64,000 nucleotides of DNA, from assembly GCA_027382625.1 (NCBI GenBank), contig JAJKFJ010021728.1, positions 1-64,000 on the forward strand, read 5' to 3'. The position numbers were made by a program, and so were the translations under genes. This stretch comes from Tetmemena sp. SeJ-2015 (Eukaryota; Ciliophora; Spirotrichea; Sporadotrichida; Oxytrichidae). The notes below the pieces were generated by a model. That model was not told the origin of the DNA, did no database searches, and worked only from the letters and a program-made list of their open reading frames with translations. Below, piece after piece: positions 47,848-59,225 of this stretch. Within the stretch, counting starts at the first letter, position 1. Each line of letters begins with the position of its first letter.

Positions 47848-47971
47848 CAAATTTAGATGATATATATTGTGAAATCACGTGAATTAAACTTTTATTTAAT
47901 AATTCTCTAAACTTTTTGTTATTTTTGCTTCTCTGTTATCAGAAATATTTTTTAGCTATCTTCTTTTTAAT

Positions 47972-49850
47972 TCATTAATCGAATATCTCATAAATCAACC
48001 CAGGTATGATACCCCTATTAACTTTTGTGCTATTATTGCTATATTTAGAATCTAAAACCTTAATTTGAATCTCTTCATCAGATGTCTTTATCTAATTTTA
48101 AATTTTCACAATAGCTCCTTCTTATCCATCAACCAAACTGCAATAACTAACTTTATAAACTTCCTCCTTATTTTAACTGCTCTTAGTTAGGTTAACAAAA
48201 TTTTATCTTCTTTTAGGGCAATTATCATCGTCTATTCCTGTAGCTACCTCAATCCATGATTCTTTGTTCAAGACTATCTCTTTTTTCCCATCTTTTTCAG
48301 AGAGAATAATTTCTCTATCCTGAATATCCTCATTACTTAAAGGGTTGATTTAGTCAACGCAGAGTTCCTTTCCAGTCTCTGAAAAGTAGCATTTGTTATT
48401 GGGATTCGTGTAACTAGGGTCGTGAGGGTCTAAATGAGTAGGGTGAGGAGCCTGCATGCATATCTATATGTTCAATCTCTAGTTATCTCTCACAATAATA
48501 CCCCCACTTGAGATTCATCAACAAATAACTTTCGTTTTTATATAATAGATGCTCTGAAATTTGTACCAAAGTATATGATCTTCAAAATGATGAAGACTAT
48601 CGTACATCGATTAAAATCTTTAATCTAAAATAAAATATGATTCTGCTGAGTATTTGTCCCTAATGGTATCCAAACTTGCTCCTGGATTATTTCACTTGCA
48701 AAAATAAACTCGCCACTTTTGTCTTCAATGACATACTTGTAGTTAAGAGTAACAATTAAAAATATTTATAAGAGTGAGGAATCATTAATCTTCGGGGACA
48801 TTTTAAAGCGGCAAAGGCTCATAGATTCCTATTCCATAGACTTTAATTTTCTTAGAGGGCTAGAAACAAATTGCATCCCACCTATTTGAGCCTATGTACC
48901 AGCCTTCATCATTTTTTATATTTGAGAATCTCTTCATCATTTTTACTCTCTTAAAGTATAAACATTTATTTTTAAATAAGTATTGAGCTACAACAGCTTT
49001 CAATGACTAAGGAAATTTTTATTCTATTGAGATTAATGGTTGCTATAAACCTTCATTTTCATTTTATTCAATCAAAAGCAAAGCACTCTCTTTTGCTTTC
49101 GGATTAAGATTAAGCCATTTTTATGATGAATTTACAATCAATCCATCAACAAAGCACTTCAAAGATTTAACTTTATCATATCTAGCTATGTTTACTAATG
49201 AGCTATTTAATACAATTCTTATTTCTAGCTAAGATGGCTAATATCTCTCTCTTTATTATTTTCACTTCTTTGCATTTAGGTGACTTGAAGTAATAATCTG
49301 CAAATACTTTCGATTATCTTTTCTTGCTTTTTAACTTTAAGTTTAATGCAAAAGCTCATTCTCTCACTATCTTTATCATTTGAACTTTCTTTTTCAGCTT
49401 GAAGAATCAGCCAATTAATCTCTATTTAATCTTATAATTAGCCACTCCTTTCACTTAGAATATCATTCTATATTTTCTCTACATTCTAAACTAGTCCATT
49501 TTATTAAAACCTAGTTTCCTATAATATTTTGTTTTGCTAATTGTACCTTAATATCTTGTTGAACTTCTTGCAAGTAAGTTTTTTCAAAGCATCATTTGAA
49601 AAGTGTGTTTACTTTGATAATAAGACAAAACCATTATCCTCATTTTCTTTCCAGAATGTGGAATTAAGTTTTACTTGGCTATTTTTATTAAAATAGAGAA
49701 TAAAATATTTTCTTTCTTGGAGAAATAGTTTGGACTTGTATTTAATGGTCTTGATTTTTTCCTTCTTCTAATAATTTTCTGCTACTATTATACATTTAAA
49801 AAGATTAAAGTTAACTTTAAAAATAAATTGTCGTATGAGGGGAATAATTT
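47972..49850 (-). CDS. PHR-like domain protein
   Basis: TGA at 47974-47972; start unclear, near 49850. Blocks in order on the minus strand: KYKSKLFLQERKYFILYFN, FSNDALKKLTCKKFNKIL, SLVNIARYDKVKSLKCFVDG, KNDEGWYIGSNRWDAICFQP, SKKIKVYGIGIYEPLPL, NYKYVIEDKSGEFIFASEII, NKCYFSETGKELCVDQINPL and GIIPGLIYEIFD. The pair RWDAICFxP...IxVYGIGIY and the following strand pattern resemble the PHR domain of BTBD1/2 and PAM/Highwire proteins, which usually follows BTB-BACK domains in ubiquitin ligase adaptors. A BTB part is not evident. The region is AT-rich with many frame breaks, so the gene model is rough. Confidence 0.5.
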
Positions 49851-50102
49851 ATTACCTTTAACTAAATTTCATTAATTTCTTCTTTTTTAATGAGAAATAA
49901 TCAAATTTGAACTAATTCATAGATTAAAATCAATTTATACTTTAAAGTATTCATTCTAAAGTATTACATTCTAGTTTGGAAATAGAATTTCAAAAATGTT
50001 CAAGTAAATATAAAGATTTAAAGATTGAATTTAACTACTAATACTCGCAACTAAAAAATATTAAATTTTTTTTAAGAGAAACCTATTTAAATTTGATCAT
50101 TA

Positions 50103-50372
50103 TTGACTTTTCTAAAATTCGAAAGATTTATTGATAGAGCCTGCACTATTAGTTTCAAGGTCTTCAGAGTCGAGAGATGTGAACCTTACTTCTCTAAAAT
50201 TAAGAGAAGACTCCAAGCTTTTAGCAGTGGAAGAAGAGAAACCATTAATTGCTCTCTAGTTGCTTTGGCTTGCGGGTATCTATTAATTTATTGGTTAATG
50301 ATTCATCAATTTAATTATTATAATCACTATTTTGATAAGCATGAAAGAAAGTTTAGTATCGTTTTTCACTAG
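50103..50372 (+). CDS. Possible small single-pass membrane protein
   Basis: Open frame from ATG 50103 with a GC-richer core than the AT-rich DNA around it: FERFIDRACTISFKVFRVER, then SGRRETINCSLVALACGYLL, IYWLMIHQFNYYNHYFDKHE. One hydrophobic helix flanked by basic residues. Under the ciliate code the frame stays open past the TAG at 50370, so the true end is unknown, and it would overlap the tail of the convergent SET gene. May be a real small gene or a fragment. Confidence 0.3.
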   Translation: MTFLKFERFIDRACTISFKVFRVERCEPYFSKIKRRLQAFSSGRRETINCSLVALACGYLLIYWLMIHQFNYYNHYFDKHERKFSIVFH

Positions 50373-50381
50373 TTTATTAAA

Positions 50382-53300
50382 TCAATTAGATTATTAATTT
50401 CCACCAGGCGTTTGTTGTAAGCTTGGTAATATTTAAACTCCCTTAAGTAAACTTAAATTCATATAAATATAGTCGCTTTATCTTCGTTAGAAAATATGAA
50501 TTGTTTACTTTCTTAGTCTAACTCTGTTAAGGAAAGTAAGCTCTTCATCAGTCTCTGACTCTCCGCAATCTTCAACTCGCAAACAGTAGGCATCCTTCAA
50601 ACTCATTCCCTAAGATACTCTGCTCATTATCCTTAAAAGAATCCGCAGTAAGCGAATCTAATCTGACAAGATCTCTTTTTAGTTTATACGATGTATAAGG
50701 GCCAAAGAAAAAATGCTTATAAAGAAATTAAAATGAACCAACTTCAGCCTATAATTTTCGCTTGCCTAAATTTCCTCGAGCTGTTTCTTATCATCCGCTA
50801 AAGTTGTGGGGAACTTAGTATTTAGCATATTACTCATCAAACCAATTGCTATTGATAGAACTTGCAGCTCGAACTTTGTATCTACAGGACTTGAAGCCAG
50901 TAAATTTCCTTTGTGATCTCTGAACTTCTCTGAAAACATGAATGAAATGAAGACTATGATAAAGATAATATAACATTAAAGATGTCCTTAGGTATTAAAG
51001 AAGCTCTTCACTGAGCTTTTCTCTCTTAAGTTTAATGATTTTAACATGCTGACTAGTAGGCTTCTCTTGCTTTTCCTCCTCTTCAACTTCAGACCCCTCA
51101 CTATTGGAAGAGTCTTCTTCTTCTTCATCTTTAATAAAACATAAAAAAATTGAAACCCTATTATAAAGATCAATCTTCCTCTGTTTCCCCTCTTTAGTCT
51201 CTAGTTGAAATTACTCCTTCTTTATTCTACATATTCTTACTTTTATCCGTTTAATCTTCTCCTTCTAACTCCGCCTCTCTTTTTTCTTTTAATGGAGAGC
51301 AGTTGGCTGAGTTTTTGTTCTATTTATCTGGAATAGGAGTTATTTTCTTCGTGTTTTTTGAAGTCTCATTTTCAGTTTTATTGCTATTATAGTTGATGAA
51401 CACTTTGAAAGCAAGACTGTTGTACTTATTGTTTCGAAGACAGAACCCGTAGTTAATCAACAAGAACCGATTATTTCTCAGGCCATAGCAATTGAAAAGC
51501 TAATCTCCTTTTCTATAGAAAGTTTTGAACTTTGCACCCATAGCAAAATACACTCTATCGTCAAAGTAACTCCACCAATCGAAATTTTCGTCTGTGCAAA
51601 AATAACAATTAGTCATTCAAATTAGTTAAGATGGATATATTTTGTCGTCAACATCATACACTTCATTGTCTTAGTTGAATTTCTTAAACTATTCTTTCCA
51701 GTGTTTCAACTTTAGGAGTCTTGCTTAAAGATCTCGTTTCTGTAAGTCTGAATCTTATTCTATTAAACAATTTTGATATCTTAATTGCTATGTAGTAATT
51801 ATTTATAATTTAACTTGTAGACCACATCTTTAGGCTTTGGTGGTTTAGACTTTTTGTTGGTCCTGTGCTTTTTCTTCTGTAGATGATCTAAAGTTTCTTG
51901 CTCTTTTTCATTCTCTTCTTCTGAATCCGAAGAATGCTATTTAAAATAAGCAAACTATAAGATCTTTCTTTGATATCAGAATGCTGCGGTATATCCTCTT
52001 CTGTGTCATTATCCTCTTCATCAGAAGTAGTGAGATATTCTAAGTCCCAAACTTCTCTCTACTTGCTCTCCTCTATTTCCTTCAAACGCATTTTCAAAAC
52101 TTGTTTTCTCTTAAATATCTTCGCCATCTGGTTTTAAGTTCTATTCGGCCATGCTTTTCTTCCGTTTGGTAATGACATCTTCTTATCTTTAAGCTCAAAT
52201 TATAAGTATGGCTCCATATTTAAGCTCATAAGAATCCTAATAAGGCTGCACTTGGACACTTCCCTGAGAATAAGTGCCATTTGTAGACTCTGTCTCTTCT
52301 CTCTCCGAGTCTTCATCTTCATCATCAGTTCCACTCTTTAGTTTTGACTCTAAGAAGAATTAATTAACTTTATTTAACTTTGATTCTTCTTTCTGTGATA
52401 TCATCTAAAAGAAGTCAGAGTAGTCTCCCTCTAGTTTTGAAGCAGTGTAGTAAACCTAAGGACCTTACTTTCTTTCCTCATCTTAATAGGAAAAATAAAG
52501 ATTCAGATTCACTTCGAATCTTGGTGAAAATCTTAATGAATCAGCTCATAGGTTGAGTCCACATTGTGATGATTTATGCAATCAGCGAAAGGTATCACAC
52601 TCGTTTTTGGAAGACCCCAGCCGAAGCATCTCGTTACCACTGAAAGATAGGCGCGGTCAAAGGTTTTTCGAACTTCATTCTTCTTTTCAGGGTCGGAGAT
52701 TCCTGGAAAAAACTCTTCATAACCCTCCCTTCTGAATTAAAAAATATGCATTCATTCCTGTACTAATATGTAACTTATTTTGAATGTTTCGTATACTAGG
52801 TTCCACTCCTTGATATATTCATTCCTGTACTCGTGAATATCTTTCTGGAGTGTTTGATCTTGCAGTTGTTCTATTTCCTCATTAGACCATAGCATAGGCA
52901 AATCACTAGCGTTTACTATTTGAAAGTAGGGGTGCCAGAAAGATTTCTCCCCCTTCAACTGCTCATACCATATGAAGATTATAATCACCAAGTACTCTGC
53001 ATCTAAATGGTGCTTCAATTCAATCTATAATCAAAATTCAACTCTTTATTAAGGCTTGAAGATTTCAGGATGCTTGAGGATCACAGGCTAAAGTGGAGAG
53101 TTCATTACAGTAATCTCAGAAATAATCAATCTCTGTGGGACGAACAAAAAAGCTTTCTGCGGGTAGATATCCTTACTCGCGGCCATACCTATTAGCTATC
53201 CATGCCTTCCAAAAGCCACTGGATATTAATCATTATATTAACTGAAACAAAATAGCATATTCAACGCCAGGATGCATAACCCCGTTCTCTTTTAACCACT

Positions 53301-53593
53301 TTGCAAACTCAACATATTTAGGCTGCGCTCTCATCTAATTAGTCTTTTCCCAGTTGATATATGTTAGCAGATCTAAAGTTTTTGTAAATTAAAATTGGTG
53401 TCCAAGACTCTTAATAAAGATTTTAAATGCTTCTTGCAAATGATCCTTCCAGGGCCATCTTCTATTTCTTACCTCTATCTTCGTCATTCGTGTTTGAGCT
53501 TTCCAATGTCTCGCAAACTCTCAGCAAATCAAGATTAATGGAGCTATTGCTTTTTTAATTAGCTGTAGTATGATTCGAACAAGCTGACCTCAT
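50382..53593 (-). CDS. SET-domain protein methyltransferase (Rubisco-LSMT/SETD3-6 type)
   Basis: ATG at 53593 (MRSACSNHTTANQKSNSSI); apparent TGA at 50384-50382. The SET domain is split as in the LSMT/SETD3/SETD6 family: YPVAFGRHGQLIGMAASKDI and FLFVPQRLIISEITVMNSPL, then the iSET helices HLDAEYLVIIIFIWYEQLKG, FWHPYFQIVNASDLPMLWSN, then VVTRCFGWGLPKTSVIPFAD with CINHHN (the NHxx motif) and YRKGDQLFNCYGLRNNRFLL with INYGF (catalytic Tyr region). The C-terminal part with FSEKFRDHKGNLLASSPVDT is substrate-binding-like. It transfers methyl from SAM to Lys or His of a protein. The linker at 51180-52500 is Glu/Ser/Asp-rich. An 18-bp TTGAATT-flanked insert was frame-checked; other joins are inferred. 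Confidence 0.8.
53024..53041 (-). other. 18-bp IES, 7-bp pointer TTGAATT
   Basis: AATTCAA (plus strand) at 53017-53023 and 53035-53041. Removing 18 bp keeps the frame, deletes an in-frame TGA and gives EIFKPQQRVELKHHLDAEYL inside the SET domain. Only 11 bp separate the repeats. Confidence 0.7.
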
Positions 53594-53639
53594 TTTAATA
53601 CTTATCAATTAATTTGAATTATAATATAAAGATAAAATA

Positions 53640-53966
53640 ATGGCCACGAAATACGATCGAGTAAACCCCTGGGAGGAAAAACTGAAGAGACTCCTGAACT
53701 GCTCTAGACTGACTCAGCCAGACCAAGAATACTTGAATTTAGTGTTCGAGAGATACAAGCTAGTCGGAACTCAAGCATCCATGATAGGATTTATGAGCAT
53801 GTTTGTGTTTGGGTCTGTGGGCGTGTTCAAGTCCTCTTCCAATTGGAAATACTACTCAGCAATTTTTGCAATCTCCTACAGCATCTACTACAAGATCCTC
53901 ACCAGAAACTAATTCCACATCGAGCAGGTATACACACCCTATTTTGAGAAGTATAAGGTCAAGTGA
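53640..53966 (+). CDS. Small two-helix membrane protein, possibly mitochondrial
   Basis: ATG at 53640, TGA at 53964; 108 residues with no interruption. MATKYDRVNPWEEKLKRLLN, then LNLVFERYKLVGTQASMIGF, hydrophobic segments MSMFVFGSVGVF and YYSAIFAISYSIYY, and a polar tail FHIEQVYTPYFEKYKVK. A single TAA at 53910 is read as Gln (TRNQFHIEQ); the protein clearly continues to the TGA. No family recognised. Relatively GC-rich and intact, like the gene at 22488. Confidence 0.75.
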
Positions 53967-54096
53967 CTTTACTGCTCACACATTTATTTCATCATTTCAA
54001 TAATAAATAGTCATGATGAGCTTCATAATGCTTTCAAACTATATAAGAGAGAGTAATTTTAGATTTGAGAGACTTAAATTAAGAAAATAAGTAACG

Positions 54097-55892
54097 ATGG
54101 AGTCAAACTTCGAAGGTTATTATCCAAAGCAGCCTCAAATTTTTAATAAATAAACCTTCTCATCATAACTAGGTTCTTGAAGGAAATTAGCATCTAAATT
54201 AGAATCGATATTTAGACAACTAAATTCCTAAAATGGAAGAGAAAACATAAGGAGTTGATCAAAACCCATCAATTCCAGTAAGAAAAGAAAACTTACAAGC
54301 ATCCTATCAAAACCTATAGAAAAAGCCAAATAATTATCTCATAACTACTTCATTTCAAGCAAAAAATGATCATGCTTATGAAAACATGGAAATCTATTCA
54401 TAATATGTATACGTTTTTTGCTTATAAATTATAAATCTTGGAGGTCTATAAAAATCAGCTTCGCTATTAAAATTATGATTAAACAAGTGAAGAACGTTTA
54501 GATGGTAATACAGAGAGGAGATTTTAACTTTAGAAACCTGAGAGTTAAACCAAAGTAGGTCTAAACTTCACACCATTTTATGATTTAGAGCAATCAAGCA
54601 AAGCCGCCTCATAATATTTTTTATTTTGTGATTCGTTTCATAAGTAGGATAAGCTAAGATTCCTAAGCTGAAGTTGAAGACTAGCTCCACCGTTTAAACT
54701 GAAGCAGAGGGATCCCTTATTCAAAATTAAAAATCTACTAACTAGTAGTCCTAAACTTAATCAAGGAACTCCAATTACTCTCAGTACAAATCCATGGATG
54801 AGAACTAAAGTTTAAAGATGGAGTTTAGACATTAATAGTAAAATTATCTTCTGGTAGTTAGACCTCTCACTTCATTTGCAATTTAAATTTATGCTCAAAG
54901 ATTTTTAGAGCAAATCAATATCAACAGAAGTAGACGGCATCTTTGGAAAAAAAGCAAGAGCTATAATTTAGGATAAAGAAGAAAACACTGAACCATCTTT
55001 AGAAGTATTAGAATATTGCTCCTACTGTAATAAAAGCACCTACTAATCAAGTAGATAGCAATAATTAAGGCATCAAGAAGATATATTAAAAATAAACAAC
55101 ATACTCGTAATAGCAGAATTAAGAGTAAAGTGTTCTTATTTTAAATATAAATGAGCTTATTAGAATTAACTTTACGCCTAATTTTCAACTGTATGCAAGA
55201 ATTTTTAGACCGAAGAAAACGAATAAATGCCTCCCTAAGTTCATTCTTCTTTATCAATAAGGAAAGAGGAAAGAAAGAGAAGTAAGAGCAGCAAAAAGCA
55301 GATCAATTTCAGTCAGAGGAAAGACCAAAGAAGAAACATCCTAAGCTTGTTTAGTAAACACAATTATATTTGAATGTAGTAGAATAAGTTGATTGCAAGT
55401 TTATATACTCTACTACAGATGGCATTGTTAGTGATTAAAATCCTCAGATAAGAACTTTAGACAAGAGAAACCAGGAACTTGTTTAACGAGATAACTCTAA
55501 GAAACTACTTAAGATTAAGAAAAAGCACAATAGGAAAAGTTCATTTTCTGAGACTTCATTTAATTTGTATATAATTATTATCATAGAAGTAAGTTAGTGA
55601 CGGTGAGAGAAAGTTTCCTCTCTAGAGCAAAATCATTTCATAATTTGTGGTGTCTGATAGAGATTAAGCTCAAGTTTTAATGAACTTGGCTGCATTAACA
55701 GAGGAAGCAGATTAATTTTAAAGAGTAACTCCGCTTTAAGAACTTTCTATTATCAAGGAGAAGCAGCCCAAAAGAAGGTTAAGCAAGCATGTAAGCCAGG
55801 AAAGAGATATAAAGATTGAGGGCAGCGAGAAAAGTCTTAAGAGATAGTTAAGTGGAATTCGTTATAAAGAAATTAATTCACGTTTCATTTGA
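54097..55892 (+). CDS. Gln/Asn/Lys-rich disordered protein
   Basis: ATG at 54097 (MESNFEGYYPKQPQIFNKQT). Low-complexity coding blocks: NQIPKMEEKTQGVDQNPSIP, RKENLQASYQNLQKKPNNYL, KAKSRSISVRGKTKEETS and, near the end, QELSIIKEKQPKRRLSKHV and KRQLSGIRYKEINSRFI. TGA at 55890. No domain seen. After this stop the sequence stays open and coding-like (KRLLTSKVRDLSKEI, then NTNLRAIESLNSKGQIREQ, VSGKFDLVLLRGVGKQ) up to about 56250, so the true 3' end may lie further on, after an unresolved join. Confidence 0.4.
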
Positions 55893-56338
55893 TTATAATT
55901 ATAAAAGAGTAATCTAAAAGGCTTTTGACTTCTAAAGTTAGAGACTTAAGCAAAGAAATAAATATATCAGAATAGCAAACATAAAATAACTACTCAAAAA
56001 TTTTAGAGATTAATTCGTGTTATTATTTATTATAAATGAATCTAATGAAGTTAAATAAACTTCCTCCATCAGGTGCTAATTTTAAAGTGAATATATACAT
56101 TATATTCTATCAAATAGTTTATAAAAATAGAGTTATTAAAGTTTTTAATACAAATCTTAGAGCCATCGAGAGTCTTAATTCTAAAGGATAGATTCGTGAA
56201 TAGGTGAGCGGAAAGTTCGATCTGGTGTTATTAAGAGGTGTGGGTAAATAGTATAAATTAATTTCATCTTTTAGTCAAAAAGAGAGAGTTTCCTATCATT
56301 ATCAAAATTATAACTAGGGCCTAAACACTAATCAATAA
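55893..56338. other. Spacer or 3' part of the preceding gene
   Basis: 446 bp without a TGA in one plus frame. The stretch NLRAIESLNSKGQIREQVSG looks like real protein; the rest is AT-rich. Either the end of the upstream gene after IES removal or an unrelated exon. Confidence 0.35.
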
Positions 56339-58959
56339 ATGGGGAAACAGCATTCAAAACAAAATTAGGAGTACTCAGTATTCAATAAGAATCAGCTAAT
56401 TAAGCCAGAAGGAGAGACAAAAGAAATTATGTAAGTGACATTCGAGGTTTTGAAGTAGGCCTCTCATTAAATTTATTTAGAAATTTCCTAAATGCGGATG
56501 ATCCCGACCATTTTGAGTCAGAGCCGATCCCTGGCTATTCCACTCTTTGGTAATATAGATAAATAAATTTTAAATACAGATTTACAAAATCATAGGATAT
56601 CGTGACTTTATGATTGAGAAGTTATAAATACTAAAGTTGAAAAGATAAAAATATCATAAATTTGGAATTCATAAAAATGGCCTAAAATTTTGAAGAAAAT
56701 AGTTAATTTGAGCCATTACTCCCATTTATTGAGTATTTTAATATTTTATTTAAGTTAAATTTCTTATATATTTCCAAAGATCAGTAGCCACTATGCCAAA
56801 TAATAGATTTTTGGGCTCTCTCAAACCTCATCAGCAAAATATCTCACTATCATACGAATGGATGACGTTCAAGGATGTCAATGATTTTTTAGAATTTATT
56901 CTGAAAAAAGTATGATTAAGTTGAGTGCCTGATTAAAAGCTTTTACTCTTAACGAATATGCACAGATACATCTAAGACTCGAGAAGGCTATAGACTTATG
57001 GGCATCTACTCAGAGAACAGATCTAATTACATTGTCATCGAGTTAGCAGCGATGAGATATTCAATGACAGTACTCCCAATATTTTTCAGATACTCCTCAG
57101 ATTTATCTACATTAAGTGAAAATTGAAAGTATTCTTATTTCCTATTTCATCAGATAATGTATGTCATTTGATGAACGAAGCCTAGCTCGAGGTCCTATGT
57201 GTGTCAGGATCTACATTATAAACTGTCATAAATCTGATTATGGAGGGTAGGCTTCCATCACTTCTAACTCTGATATGCTTTGACGAACCCTCTTTTAAAG
57301 CTTATTTTCGCTAATTTATTTACTCATTCTAGCAATATTCTCAAATCCTTGGCCTTGGAGTCCAGTTCATACTTTACAACACAATGATTGAAGAAGGAAA
57401 AAAGTTTTCAGGGGAGATTCCAAAATTCCAGGAGCCGACCAAGGACTCTGTATTCTTGATATGTTATACCTCTGGTACAACGGGCGAGCCTAAGGGAGTG
57501 GTGCTAACCCATCAAAACATGATTTGTGGAAATTGTAAACCAGAGTTCCTAGGCTGCAGTTTCCTGAGCTCTGATGTCTACCTCTCCTATGTTCCTCTTT
57601 CACACATCTACGAACAGATCATGTTCTCTATGACTTTGATATAAAAAGAAACACAATATGAGTCAATTCATATATTGATAAATGGATTAGCGTTGGGATT
57701 TTCAAGCGGAAACATATCTTACCTAATTTAGGAGATATAGAAGTTGCAGCCCACAGTTTTCGGTTCTTTTCCATCCTTCTTCAACTAGTTCTACAGATCA
57801 AATCTATAAAGGCTGAAGATTACACCTGATTAAGTAAAAGACCTTACCTTCGATGAAATAGACCAGATATCTTAATCCTTAGGAGGAAAGATTAGGCAAC
57901 TATCGCTATAAGAAATTGAAATTAATTAGAGAGCTCTGATTTAAATATTATGGGAATAGTTTCAGGAGGAGCTCCATTATCACAAGAAGTCTTTGATTTC
58001 CTTAAGTTAATCTTTAAGAGTCCCATCTTTGAAGCGTATGGAATCACAGAAATCTCTGGCTCATTAGGATGCACTGGCTCATGGGAAACTGCAGCTGGAC
58101 TCTCAGGAGGTCCCTTGGCCTGTCTCAAATTGAAGCTAGTTGATGTGCCAAGTCTAGGATTCCTGTCAACCTAGGATATAATCTGCTTTGCTTTTTTATT
58201 TGGATCCTCCAAGAGGAGAGGTACGAGTGAAGGGTCTATCAGTTAAATTGGCTTTATTACACCATCATTGTAATTATTTAAGGTCTCTCAGTTTTCAAAG
58301 AATACTTCAGAAATCCCTAATTGACAGAGGAAGCCTTCGATGAAAATGGGTGGTATAAGACTGGGGATGTGGCTGTCTTGCTTCCTAATGGAGCACTAAA
58401 AATCATAGATAGGATCAAGAATATCTGCAAAACTCAGCATGGCTTTTTTGTAGCTCCATAGTTTCTTAAATGTTCTAAAAATTAACTATTACATCTTTCT
58501 TGAAAACATTTACTCTGAGTGTCAAGTTATAAAGCAGATATTTGTGTCTGTGGATCCAGATCAAGAGGCAGTAGCAGCTGTGATATATCCCGACAGAGAG
58601 CTTTTGCTTTAGAAAGCTAGAGAGGAAGGACTGGACGAGGAGATTCAGTTTCAATCTGAGGAGACAATTTACTAAAACTCTTTCGTCAGGCTGATAGTTC
58701 AAGAGGAACTAGAGAGGAAAGCAAAAGAGAAGCAGGTCTAAGATTACGAATACATCGAAAGCAGATTCGTCCTCATCAATCAACTATTCGCTTCTTTAAT
58801 TTTAAAACCATTCATTGAGCTTGGAGTCCACAACACATCTCAAAATATCTATTCATTCATGTGTGTCATAATTAAATTGAATGATCTATGAAGATTATGA
58901 GGCATTAAGCGCAGAAGGTATTTGCAGAGATACTCAAAAACATCTACAATGAAAATTGA
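56339..58959 (+). CDS. Long-chain acyl-CoA synthetase, copy 1
   Basis: ATG at 56339 opens MGKQHSKQNQEYSVFNKNQ, with Gly2 and a Ser/Lys pattern that could be myristoylated. Conserved ACSL blocks follow: FQRSVATMPNNRFLGSLKP, MGIYSENRSNYIVIELAAMR, the ATP loop CYTSGTTGEPKGVVLTHQNM, YVPLSHIYEQIMFSMTLI, GFSSGNISYLIQEIQKLQPT, VSGGAPLSQEVFDF, EAYGITEISGS, RGEVRVKGLSVFKEYFRNP, ENGWYKTGDVAVLLPNGAL, KIIDRIKNICKTQHG, and at the end FKIMRHQAQKVFAEI. These supply the adenylation motifs A3, A5, A7 and A8, so the enzyme should activate long-chain fatty acids to acyl-CoA on a membrane. TGA at 58957. One intron and three pointer-flanked IESs were frame-checked; a 230-bp AT-rich block at about 56552-56785 is also non-coding. 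Confidence 0.9.
56431..56480 (+). other. 50-nt intron, position shared with copy 2
   Basis: Starts GTAAGTGACATTCG, ends TTTATTTAG. Joins GETKEII to NFLNADDPDHFESEP. The second synthetase gene has an intron at the same codon (59318-59355). Confidence 0.8.
56552..56785 (+). other. AT-rich non-coding insert
   Basis: About 230 bp between GYSTLW and FQRSVATMPNNR with stops in all frames. Presumably an IES or intron; borders not fixed. Confidence 0.5.
57642..57680 (+). other. IES, pointer TTGATA, 39 bp
   Basis: TTGATA at 57636-57641 and 57675-57680. Removal keeps the frame, deletes TGA and gives MFSMTLINGLALGFSSGNIS, the expected ACSL sequence. Confidence 0.9.
58178..58205 (+). other. IES, pointer GGAT, 28 bp
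   Basis: GGAT at 58174-58177 and 58202-58205. Removing 28 bp joins GFLSTQD to PPRGEVRVKGLS, the conserved RGE(V/I) block. Confidence 0.9.
58245..58293 (+). other. IES, pointer TCAGTT, 49 bp
   Basis: TCAGTT at 58239-58244 and 58288-58293. Removal gives VRVKGLSVFKEYFRNPQLTE. No GT-AG choice within the insert reproduces this frame. Confidence 0.92.
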
Positions 58960-59225
58960 AATTATTAATCTACTATTCAAATATAGTAAAATGACTTACG
59001 TTCCATTAAAATCAATGAAAAGCTAGAGAGAGGCGAAATTAATTGGCACAATTTAATTAGGGGAAACTTGAGAACCTAGTTTAGGATATCAAATAATTTA
59101 TAATGTTAGAATGATTCCTCTGACATCACTGATAAATTAATTAGATGTTCATTATTTCGCCTTACAAATCTCAGCCAATATTTAATAAGAATAACAATTA
59201 AATTAAACAAGGAATCTATCAGCAA
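58960..59225. other. Spacer between tandem synthetase genes
   Basis: 266 bp AT-rich DNA, no recognisable motif. Confidence 0.4.
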
